From Onthophagus taurus (taxonomy: Eukaryota > Arthropoda > Insecta > Coleoptera > Scarabaeidae), in NCBI RefSeq assembly GCF_036711975.1, contig NC_091976.1:7812001-7876000 (forward strand): a stretch of DNA of 64,000 nucleotides, written 5' to 3'. The position numbers were made by a program, and so were the translations under genes. Shown here in pieces: positions 42,709 to 53,229 of this stretch (within the stretch, counting starts at the first letter, position 1; the number at the start of each line of letters is the position of its first letter). The notes beneath the pieces are model-generated. The model was given only the letters and a program-made list of their open reading frames with translations, was not told the DNA's origin and made no database searches.

Positions 42709-45060
42709 CCCTCCGTTAGTCGCTGTGGATCTGACAGACCCATAGCATTTTTATTTGGTAATTGTTGGAAAACCATTATAGTTACACCATTGTCGGTTTG
42801 TGACATCTCAGAGGGATATTCTAAGAATGGTTTACCTGCGTTTTATACCCCGGTCGTGTTTTATTGCGGTTAAAATTCTTGAAATGTGTTGGCATGTGCC
42901 GACTTGGGTCTGCCAGACCCATAGTGACTAACCGCGTCACAGTTGTACGAAGTCTTTCGCTCGAGTGTTTCGCATTTTGAACTTATTTTTTTTTAATTTC
43001 GTGTTCGTGTTCACAAAAATGGATAAGAAACATTTCAATTTTGATAACCCTGCCGAGATTGAAGAATTGAATCAGCTGACTTTTGAAGAAATTGAGGAAG
43101 ACGTAGGTATTGTTGACAAAAATTTTGAGGAATCGGATGAGTCAGAAATTGAAGATTATGTGGAAAAAAGACTTGTCGATTCTGATACTGATCACGACAT
43201 CGATAGTGAAGAAGAAGGTGATGAAGAGGATGCTGACCAAGACGTTGATTTTTATATTGGTAAGTCAAAATTTTATAAAGTTAGTTGATTCACAAAAATA
43301 ATTATAGCTAGAGATGGTACAAAGTGGAGGAAAAGGGCCTGGAAACAGACTCAAACACGACCCCACAATATTTTAGTCAAATTGCCTGGCGTCGTCGGAA
43401 GGCAAGCAAAATATGCCAACACTGAACTAGATTGTTGGAAACTATTTTTTGACAATAACATACTAGCCATTATTGTTGAAAACACCAATAAATATATCGA
43501 GAGTGTGCGAGAAAATTTCTTTGCGCTCTTATATCTGGCAGGAGTATTTCGAGGAAGTCACCAAAATGTTTCTGATTTTTGGGCAACTGATGGGCTAGGA
43601 ATTGACATTTTTAGAATGGCTATGTCAGAGAAACGATTTCGTATTCTTATAAGGTGCATTCATTTTGATGATAGGTCTACACGAAGACAAAGGAATGGAA
43701 CTGACAAGTTGTCGGCCATACGAGAAGTATTCACCTTGTTCAACGAAAATTGCAAATCGCATTATCATCTCGGTCAAAATGTGACTATAGATGAAATGCT
43801 TCCTGCTTTTCGTGGACGTTGTGGCTTCCGACAGTATATACCACCAAAACCTTCAAAATATGGTATAAAAATTTTTAGTTTATGCGATGCAAAATTGTTT
43901 TATGTCGCATTCATGGAAATATACTGCGGCCTACAACCAGAAGGCCCATTCAGGAAAGGAAATTCATCGGAAAAATTGTCCTGCGACTTGTTGAATCAAT
44001 TTATGGCAGTAGAAGGAACATTACGGCAGACAACTGGTTCACGAGTCTGAAGCTTGTGAAACCACTTGAAAGTAAAAAGCTGTCGTACGTGGGAACTATT
44101 CGAAAGAACAGAAGAGAATTAAAGACGAATTTTATTACACCAAAAAATCGCCTACGATATAGCAGTGTGTTTGGTTTTTCCAAAAACGAAACTCTTGTTT
44201 CTTATTGTCCGAAGAAGGGTAGAACTGTTGTGTTGCTATCAAGTCTACATGTTTCCTGTGATGAAGTGGCCGATGATACTGCGAAAAAGCCCGAAATAAT
44301 AGATTTTTACAGCAGTACCAAGTCGGGTGTCGACGTTGCAGATAAACTCTGCGCTACACACAAAGTAGCCAGATCGACAAGAAGGTGGCCCATGGTGATT
44401 TTCTATCACATGTTAAATGTGGCAGCAATCAACTCGCGAGTAATTCACTTGGGGAATGGAAAAGAATATATTTCTCGAAGAGAATATATCAAAAAATTAG
44501 TTTTTAGTCTGCTGTCAGGGCAACTAGAAAGAAGATCGCAAATACCAAATTTGCCCGTCGAATTGAAAGTGTTATTAGCAAAACATAAGCCCGAAGCCCC
44601 ACCCAGACAGGAACAACCTGGAACCAGCACACAAACAAGAAAAAGAAAACGATGTGAACCGTGTTATAAAGAAACGAAAAAAGATGCAAAAACAAAGTAC
44701 ATGTGCGAAAAATGTAATGTTTATTTGTGTTTAAGTCGACACGTAAGAACAATATGCCAGAATTGTTTAGAAGAAAAAACAGTGGAAGAAACAGATAGTG
44801 AATAATTTTTGTTTATTGTAGGCAGTATCAATTGAGAAAAGTACCTTAATAAATTTTTGCCTGTTAAAATGGTTTTTTATTTTTTCAATTTGTCTAAATA
44901 AAATTGGTAAATTATTTATTTTAGAACACTGTGTGTATCCCAGAAAAAGAAGTTGTTGTTGATCATAAAAAAATCACAAAAGTTATATATTTACTGAATT
45001 GGGTCTGACAGACCCATAGCGACTAACGGCGTTCCGTCAGACCGCGCGCCTAATGGAAGG
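42709..45060 (+). mobile_element. piggyBac element inside copia RT
   Basis: The termini are CCCTCCGTTAGTCGC and, inverted, CCTTCCATTAGGCGC, with TTAA on both sides (42705-42708 and 45061-45064). Near each end a GGGTCTGACAGACCC palindrome with CCATAGCGACTAACGG-type repeats is present, likely subterminal binding sites. It is 2352 bp long with one transposase gene. Removing it together with one TTAA restores continuous copia coding (ASVF, then IKDLGEAKQILGM). Confidence 0.93.
43019..44805 (+). pseudogene. piggyBac transposase, two exons, one frameshift
   Basis: Exon 1 (43019-43259) begins MDKKHFNFDNPAEIEEL and is strongly acidic. A 48-bp GT-AG intron (43260-43307) joins in phase to exon 2 starting RDGTKWRKRAW. 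The core carries VTIDEMLPAFRGR, ADNWFTSLKL and STKSGVDVADKL (three Asp regions), and the C-terminal Cys-rich domain CEPCYKETKKDAKTKYMCEKC ends at 44803. A one-base shift in an A run near 43970 (after NSSE) breaks the frame. It is the same subfamily as 43-1339. Confidence 0.9.
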
Positions 45061-45064
45061 TTAA

Positions 45065-45172
45065 GATTAAAGATCTTGGAGAAGCAAAACAAATTTTGGG
45101 TATGAGAATTAATATTGACAAAAATAATAGTACTATAACTTTAGATCAGGAGGGTTATATAGTGTTAGAGAA
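45065..45172 (+). pseudogene. copia pol fragment 3 (RT, after YVDD)
   Basis: IKDLGEAKQILGMRINIDKN and LDQEGYIVLENN continue the copia RT directly after the piggyBac. The coding then ends, and no copia RNase H or LTR follows. Confidence 0.8.
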
Positions 45173-45176
45173 TAAC

Positions 45177-46610
45177 CGAAAGAAGTGAGAGAGATAAAGG
45201 ATTTATCTGGAGACACGTGTTGTTGTCTGGCTGTGCACCGACCGGCAGTTGCCGTTGGAGTACGGCGTTATACACATCGTGCATTATTTTATTAAAGATT
45301 ATTATTTTTATGTTAACGGTGTTATATTAAAATAGTTTGAAAAAAAGAGTAATATTAATATTATTGAGTTCTGGGCGATATTATTCCTTATATTTAACAT
45401 CAGAAGTGAGACAGAATCTACACCTGGTGAGTTAGAAATAGTTCTAACAACTCTAATAAAAGCTTTGCAGACACAGAGATCTGGCGCCGAAAAAATAGAT
45501 TTGCCTTTTTTTCGACCAGAAACAGATGACGCCGTTAAATGGGTGAGTCAAGTAGAATCGATTCGAAATGATTTTGCGTGGTGCGATATTCAAATACTTG
45601 CTAGGATCGGACGTTATTTATTACATAGTGGGAAATTATGGTTCGAACGTTGGTCGCCAGAGAGTCGCGATTGGAAAACTTTTCTAAAGATTTTATCGAA
45701 GCATTTCATTCTAAACGAAAATTAGGCCGCTTACTCGAAGAAGCTGCATCATATAAGAGTTCTAACACAAATACTTACGAAATGTATGTTCATGAGAAAG
45801 CCGCCAAATTAAAAAAATTACGCTCGAATTGGTCCGAAGTTGATTTAGTAGAATGGAATTTCCGAGAATCCGGAACGAGATGCTGCTACTATTGCAATTG
45901 TCAAACAATTTTCGAATTACTTGTTTTTGTTTCTTTATTTTCGAAAATTAACCTACATGAACGTGTACAACTTAAGAGACCATATTCTAAAGAAACCGCC
46001 TCGTCCTCTAGTAAATCTAATATAAAATGCTATCGGTGCGGCAAGTTAGGACACGTACAAGCAAACTGTCGCGTGTCAGGAAATTCGGAAGCTTCTGCTA
46101 GTAAGATTCGCAAAGTGAATCATTTTCATCGTGTAAATTGCAACGATGAAAGATCTTCAAATCTCAAATGCAAAAACTGCTAAGAATGGTCATGATATTT
46201 CGAATTGATTTACCAAAACCGCGATAGATAAACGAAGAAGCATAACCTTTTGTTCTAGTAGAAAATCAAATAACATAATTCAAATATGCATTAATGAACG
46301 GAACTTTACGGCTTTAATTGACACCGGCGCAGATTTATCGCTCATATGATAAATTCAGAGGTCTTTTTGAAGCGAATATTGAACCTTGTAACATTGTCCT
46401 GAAAGGAATCACCATCTCTCCTATTACCGCAACCCATCGTTTTACTATCGATATAACTGCTTCAGAAATAGGTACTAACCTTTCTCCGATGTTTATTTGG
46501 ACCGAAACTTGTATGAGGATCCAATGATTGTTGCCATCACTGATCATGGGGGATCACGTATTGAACATCGAATCGTATACCGAGAATATCAGAAACAATT
46601 CAAATAGAAG
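45177..46610 (+). pseudogene. Ty3/gypsy-type leader, gag and protease fragment
   Basis: After an AT-rich stretch that may be an LTR end (to about 45400, ATCAGAAGTGAGAC following), gag-like frames run 45465-46183 with IDLPFFRPETDDAVKWV and one zinc knuckle (CYRCGKLGHVQANC). The protease motif FTALIDTGADLSLI follows at about 46300, with further protease-like residues to 46527. Frameshifts and stops are frequent. No reverse transcriptase follows. The stretch 46620-46865 shows nothing recognisable. Confidence 0.7.
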
Positions 46611-46864
46611 AAGATGTACCACCAAATTATAAAGAGAAATTATTAAATTATTAAGAGAAAAACCTCGTAACTACATTGTAACACCTAAGTATTGTATGGA
46701 TCTTTAAAAATATTGATATAACTGATAAACTAGCTACTTACAGTTACACATATGAATAGAGACTGTTCTTGTTGAAAAAACTGTAAAGATAGATAAATTT
46801 ATTTGTTTCCTACAAATTTTGTCATTTGGGAGTTACGAGGTTTGCTAACTAGTGTGACAATATG

Positions 46865-47045
46865 TATTACAATGAAGAAAACATTCTAGAAGAACACATA
46901 TTGCACTAACAATAAAACAAAAGTCCGATATATTAGAAAGACTCCGTGGTGAAAATACAAAAGTGTTGACAAATAAATACGGAGTAGGAACATCAACAAT
47001 ATCCGATATAAAAAAGAATAAAGAGAAACTGAAAAGGTATGTTTA
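46865..47045 (+). pseudogene. Pogo/CENP-B-type HTH exon
   Basis: KRKHSRRTHIALTIKQKSDI, LTNKYGVGTSTISDIKKNKEKLKR is the N-terminal psq-type helix-turn-helix of pogo/Tigger/jerky transposases. It ends at a donor-like AAAAG|GTATGT. No CENP-B HTH or DDE part follows, so it is a stranded first exon. Confidence 0.65.
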
Positions 47046-47140
47046 ATTTTTTTTAAAGAAGATTTTGGACATTTACTATGGAACTTCTTTTAGATTTTCT
47101 TGTTAAGTTAGGGAGTTTCGGAGAATATAGTTCTTTTTAG

Positions 47141-47311
47141 TGTTAACGGGTAATGGTTGGTTATGTATATTGACAGTTAAGAAAGCAAGAAAAAGGCAGT
47201 TAGAAGTAGTTAACGGTTTATCATTAGTATAGTGAATTATTATTGTTAAAGAAGTTCGTGCTTTGTAATAAATAAACATTTAAACGCCCGACAATTGCTG
47301 TTTGTTTAACA
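47141..47311 (+). repeat. Probable copia 5' LTR (171 bp)
   Basis: It begins TGTTAACGG and ends GTTTAACA, with inverted TGTTAA/TTAACA tips. It is followed directly by GGTTATGGGCCCAGG, which resembles the copia primer site (internal part of initiator tRNA-Met). No 3' partner LTR is visible in the window. Confidence 0.6.
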
Positions 47312-47507
47312 GGTTATGGGCCCAGGCTCGCAAGAATACGTCCGAAGAAAAAAAAATGACTGAACAAGGGACATCGTCCGTTAAATTTAATGGAGAAAAT
47401 TGGTCCACATAGAAGTTCCAGATACAAGTTGTATTGAAAGCCAAAGGGTATTACGATTTGGTAATGGGTAAAGTAGAGAAGCCGTAGGAGGCGGAAAAAG
47501 TTGCTGA
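47312..47507 (+). pseudogene. copia gag N-terminus
   Basis: After the primer-binding site, MTEQGTSSVKFNGENWS and KFQIQVVLKAKGYYDLVMGK form the standard copia Gag N-terminus, with one stop at the Trp codon. The frame ends where piggyBac sequence begins at 47508. Copia sequence reappears at about 48780 as integrase, so everything between is deleted or replaced. Confidence 0.75.
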
Positions 47508-48645
47508 ATGGGTGTACCCCACCCCATCTTTAACAAAATAATGGCTTTGGATAGATTTGAATCAATTACCAATTTTCTTCACTTTGTTGACAATGACACC
47601 ATCAATGCTTTTGAAGGCGCAAAGAAATTATTTAAAATTTATCCTGTAATAAAGCATTTGAATAATGTATTGCAAAAATATTATTTACCTGGACGTAACA
47701 TTTCAGTGGAAGAAATGTTACGATGTTAGAAATGTTCTTCCTTCCCCCTTACATTGTGAAAAGGAAGATTGTCCTTCAAACAATTTATTCCACTGAAATC
47801 TGCCCAATTTGGGCTAAAGACATATGAACTTTGCGAATCAACAACTGGATACCGAAAAAAAATACCGGAAAAGATTGCGAATTTACATCACCACTCCTTA
47901 CGCCAAATATGACAAATACCTGTAAAATTGTTCTACAGCTTGTTGAACCATTACTACATAAAGGCCATACATTATGGATGGACAACTTTTATAATTCCGT
48001 AGAACTAGCGAAACAGTTGAAGACGTGGGGTACAGATTGTGTGGGAACGCTACGCCTAAATAGGAAAAACATACCCCCTATAATAAAAAAAACAAAATGA
48101 TTTCGACATATCACGGGCAAGAAACTGGTATTATAAAAAGGAATAGAGAAGTTACAAAACCTGTTAGTGTCATAGATTACAACAAAAATATGGGTGGAGT
48201 GGATTTGAAGGATCAAATGTTAGTTAGAAGCCTATTTATTGGAAAGAAAAAAAAATACATAAATGATATATAAAACTATTTAGAAGGTTACTAAATCTTA
48301 GTATACTAAATAGTTTCATCATTTACAAACGAAATAAACAACAAAAAGTCAATCATTTAAAATTTCGAGTTCAACTAGTAGAACAAATTTTTGCGAAATA
48401 TGCAAACGAGGTCCAAAGAAAGGTTCCAGGGAGACATTCTCAAGATAAAAATTTATCAAGACTTACTGATCATCATTTTATTGAAAGAATTCCTCCAACT
48501 CAACAGAAAGCTAAGCCGCAAAAAAGATGTGTTGTTTGCTACAAACGTGGACGCAGGAAGGAAACAATTTACTGGTGCCCTGATTGTGAAGCTGGACTGT
48601 GTTTGGACTCGTGTTTTAAGATATACCACACACTAGAAAATTATT
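47508..48645 (+). pseudogene. piggyBac transposase pseudogene
   Basis: Scattered frames give ALDRFESITNFLHFVDND, ISVEEMLRC, HTLWMDNFYNSVELAKQL, GTLRLNRKNIPP, VIDYNKNMGGVDLKDQM and the Cys-rich end CVVCYKRGRRKETIYWCPDCEAGLCLDSCFKIYH. Many frameshifts and stops separate them. It spans most of the catalytic core but has lost the N-terminus. No TTAA or CCC ends could be placed. Confidence 0.8.
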
Positions 48646-48754
48646 AATGAAGCAAAATGCTTCATTTTGGTAAAAAATATCTAAAAATTTGGAGTTTGTA
48701 AATGCAGAGTTGAAACATGTCTCCAATACATGATAAGTCATATTCCATAATAAG

Positions 48755-49025
48755 GAAAGATAATACAGGAGAAAACCTGTCCGTACACACCACAGCAGAA
48801 TGGAAGGACTGAGCGCGAGATGCGTACTTTGGTGAAAGCAGCAAGAACATTATTACATAGTAAAAAATTAAATAAGAACTTATGGGCAAAGGCAATAAAT
48901 GCAGCAGTGTTTACATTGAACAGAACAAGTAGTAGTGTAAAAGATGAAACGCCATACAAAACATGGACGAGCAGAAGTTACGATATAAAAATGTTAAAAA
49001 CGTTAAACCCCAAAATTACACCCTA
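48755..49025 (+). pseudogene. copia integrase fragment
   Basis: TPQQNGRTEREMRTLVKAAR and LLHSKKLNKNLWAKAINAAV are the C-terminal catalytic part of a copia integrase, ending near 49010. It probably belongs to the copia whose LTR is at 47141. 49030-49140 shows nothing recognisable. Confidence 0.7.
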
Positions 49026-49141
49026 AAAACACCTAAGCTTACACCTGTGTTTCAAGGGCCTCCTTTCCTGCCTTGACAACCCTCTAGGCAAGTTTTTTTC
49101 CTGAAATTATATTAAGGCGCATTTACACTGCGTGTGGAATA

Positions 49142-52100
49142 ATTATACGAAATGACGGATATAGAGGACGTTTTGAAACGACTAACAGATGCTCTTACAA
49201 CAATGCGTGCACGAAATTCAAACCAACGTACAATTTTCGGGAGAAACAATGTCCAACAGTATGATGAAACAATGAAGACTTCAACTGTTATTTACATCGG
49301 CTCGATAATCATTTACAGTTACGCGGCGTGGATAAGTCAACTGAATCGTAACTTTGCGTACAAATTCTAATTGAACGTTTAAATCTCAAGATATATCAAA
49401 CCCTTACAAAATTAACGGCACCCGACTTACCAAATACAAAATCATACGAACAGCTGATTAAACTTTTATGAGATTATCTATCGCCACAAGCCAGCATTAT
49501 CGCTGAACAATACAAATTTAATACACGGTTACAAGGAGAAGGCGAATCGATTCAGTGTTATGTGGCCGAATTACGAAAATTAACAATAAATTGCGAATTC
49601 ACGTGCGAAAAATGTAAGGCTTCTACGAACGAAACGCATCTACGAACTCAATTTATTCGAGGAGTGAGAAACGCTGAAATACGTGAAAGATTATTACAGC
49701 AAAAAGATCCGAAATTCGAGGATATGGTGCAAATTGAAACCAATGGAAATCTGTAGAAAAGAATCTAGTTTAATGCAGCCCCAACAAAATCAAGTAAATG
49801 CAATCCGGAAAAATTGTGCCACGGATTGTCCCTACAATAATTTAAATTGCAAAAAGTTTACAAGTTTACAAAAAAATAAGAAGAAAAGCGATCAAAGCAA
49901 GTTAAAGTGGACAGCAGTGGATCAGAAGATACAAATCCTAAAGAAGAAGAAGGGGAGGATGAAGACAATATCGTGAACCAATTGCACATAAAGTCAATAT
50001 CCGTGGAGAAGATAATGCTACCAATTCAAATAAGTAGAAAAAAATGCGATATGGAATTGGACACTGGTGCTGCGGTTTCTACAATGTCAAATTTACAGTT
50101 TAAAAAACTTTGCCCGGGTATACAGTTACAACCAATGAATGTACAGTCACGCACCTACACTGGCGAAATCATTAAACCGATTGGTAAAGCAGAAGTACCA
50201 ATACAATACAAGAACTATGCAACAACTGGTCAAGTTTACATTTTGAAGAAACAGGTTGATGTTATATTTGGAAGAAGTTGGCTCAAACAAGTGTTTGGAC
50301 AACATTGGATGGAAAAAATTATCACAGTTCCAAAAGAAGTACGAGCAATAGATATGCATACAACTTTGAGAGACACTCAAGATGAGTTACAAGAAATATT
50401 ACAAGAATTCAAGGATGTCCTATCTGACGAACTCGGACGAATTCCGTATTACACTTATAAATACAGATTGAAGAAGGAAGAGACACAACCAATTTCTTAC
50501 AAGCCGACGCAAATGCCATATGCGCTTAAACAACAAGTGGAAGAGGAACTACAACGCTTGGAAAAAGCAAGAGTTATAGAGAAGATGGACCACGCTCAGT
50601 GGGGTACGGCGGTTTGTGTGCTGCTTATAACACCACCATTAATAATGTAATAGAAGAGCATTGTTATCCAATACCTCGAGTTAAAGATTTATTGCATAAA
50701 TTAAACGGAGGGAAATATGGACGTTGACAAGAAGAGTGCTGAGATGCAAGCAATCTTGACACATAAAGGAATCTATAGAGTCAATAGGCTGATGTTTGGA
50801 GTCAAAACCGCTCTAGCAGCCTGGCAACGGTTTATTGTCTTCCTTGGACATTGCAATCCGAGGAAGAACCAAGAAGCAACTTTTAGTACGACTAAGAGAG
50901 GTATTAGAAAGACTGAGATTACATGCTCTTCACCTCAATAAAAAAAAGTGCAAGTTTTTTTGAATCGAAGATATCATACTTAGGTCATTATATTGATGAA
51001 TATGATTTACATACATCATCCGACAAAATTGAAGCAATCGTTAAAAGTCCAACACCTACTAATGTGAGCGAGACTAGAAGTTTCTTAGGTTTAGTACACT
51101 ATTATCAGCGATTCATACCGAATATGTCGCCGAAACTACAACCAATATACGATTTATTGAAGAAGAACACGAGTTTTAAGTGGGCCTAGAATTGTGAGAA
51201 ATCATTTCAAAGTATCAAAAAGGAGCTAGTGAGTTCAAGAATTTTATTGCCTTTCGACGATAAATTGCCTTTGACTTTGGCTACGGATGCATCACCGTAT
51301 GGTTTGGAAGCTGTAATATCACACACCACGTCTGACGGACAAGAAAGACCTATAGCATTCATCTGCATACAAATGCAGATTACTTATCAAGGGCTCCAAT
51401 TCTGACCAATGATAAGAATAAATTTATGGATTCAGCTGAAATATTTCAAATAAAACAACTAGCAATACTACCAATAAGTCATGAAGAGATCAAGAAGGAA
51501 ACGAAGAAGGATGATATCCTTAGACACATTTATTGCGCGGTACAGGGACATAGTGAATTTCAATTACCATATGGAAAAATTATTGACTTTTCAGTCCAAG
51601 ACGGATGTCTGCTAAAAGGTATCCGAGTAGCAATTCCTAAGCCATTGCGTAGGAATATATTGGACGAGTTACACTCAACACATGTGGGAACATCGCGTAT
51701 GAATGCTTTAGCAAGAAGCCATGTGTGGTGGCCGAGGATTGATAAAGATATTGAAGAACTAGCACACGCTTGCATTCAATGCGCAGAAATAAGAAATGAC
51801 CCGATAAAAGTAATTGTACATCCCTGGGAGAATGCAGTTAAACCTTGGTAGAAAGTCTACGTTGACTATATTGGACCTTTCCATGGAAAATACATTTTTG
51901 TGTTGGTAGAGGCCTATACAAAGTGGATCGAAGCGTTTCCAACAAAGACGATAACTTCAACTAAAACTATAGGGATGCGAAGAGAAATATTTGCTAGATT
52001 TGGACTGCCTTATACATTAGTTTCTAATAATGGAACTAATTTCAAATCAAGAGAATTCGAAGAATTTCTAAAATCAAATGGTATTGTTCATAAAGTCACT

Positions 52101-52815
52101 GTTCCTTACCATGCTGCTACCAATGGACAAGCGGAGAGGAAAGTTCAAACGATTACGCAACCAGCTGCGTGAAGGCACCGATTTTACGCTGAGTCTACAA
52201 AGGTTTTTGATGCAATATCCAAAGACACCACATACCATCACAGAAGTGAGCCCAGCGGAATTAATGTTTGGAAGAAACATTGTAGCAAGATTGGGTTTAG
52301 TTAGAAGAAAACTAAAAACCGAGTAAAAGCTGAAAGAAAAACCTTAGAAGAACAAATGGATTACCCATTGAAAGAAGGTGAAGGTGTAGAAGTAAGAATT
52401 TATAACAATCCTGCAAGGAAATGGAATTTGGTACCGTAATGGCAAGAACCGGTAAACTTCACTACAACATTCTGCTCAATGGACGAATATGTACCCGTCA
52501 CCGTGACCAATTACTGAAATACAATGGCCATATACCGCAGAAAACTGCTAAAACCTTTATCCAAACTGAGGTAATACCTAAAACAAATTCTAATCAAAAA
52601 AGTGTTTCAGACCCCCAGCGAGCCGTAGAAGAACAACATATTCCTGGTTTCAAGGAGGCTCAAATTCCAGTTCAAAAGCCCCGAATTCAGTCAGAAGATG
52701 AATCTCAAGCAGAGCTACCAACGACCACGAAAAAAGACGAAATACCTGTTTTACGTCGTTCAACGAGACTGCGGAACTCTCCACTTAAATTAAACCTTTA
52801 CAATGCGAGGGGACA
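49142..52815 (+). pseudogene. Ty3/gypsy retrotransposon, decayed gag-pol
   Basis: In order: gag (49152-49756, broken), a protease with ELDTGAAVSTMS (about 50050), and RT segments PISYKPTQMPYALKQQ to ARVIEKMDHAQWGTA. After a deletion removing the catalytic YxDD region come FFESKISYLGHYIDE, FLGLVHYYQRFIPNMSPKL and ATDASPYGLEAV (RNase H). The integrase zinc part (HSTHVGTSRMNALARSHVWWPRID, CIQC), DYIGPFHG, SNNGTNFKSREFEEF and NGQAERKVQT follow, with a C-terminal tail ending RRSTRLRNSP. Stops and frameshifts occur every few hundred bases. It is of the same broad type as the 2-6 kb element but far older. Confidence 0.85.
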
Positions 52816-52816
52816 T

Positions 52817-53016
52817 TGTTGTGATTTATATTTGAAAATGTATCAGAGGCGCCACCTAGGTAGAAATAGCAAATGCTTACAACTCACACACACATACTCA
52901 CTTACTGACATGGCATCAATTAATACACATCGTACAGAGTGTTTTACATTTATAATAACTGAATAAAATAGTTTGTTAACCATTCATTAGTGTAATAATT
53001 ACCCAAAGTTACAACA
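52817..53016 (+). repeat. Possible 3' LTR of the decayed gypsy element
   Basis: A purine stretch (GCGAGGGGACA) precedes TGTTGTGATT at 52817, and TTACAACA occurs at 53009-53016, giving matching TGTTGT/ACAACA tips. CTGAATAAAAT near 52960 could be a polyadenylation signal. No 5' LTR copy was found to confirm it. Confidence 0.35.
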
Positions 53017-53229
53017 ACAACCATTTACAGATTTAAGCAATATGCTCGAAACTGTTCCGACATGTCACCAATGGGCTGCGGAAGACATTATAAGCACTGA
53101 TACTGTGCTACCCATGCCGTCAGATTTGGCGGGATCACTATCGGTGATTAATTCTCGATACCAGATTGTACTGCCTGAACGGCAGTCTTGGATCGAAAAC
53201 GAAATTTCTCTGGTTCAGGCAGATATCTG

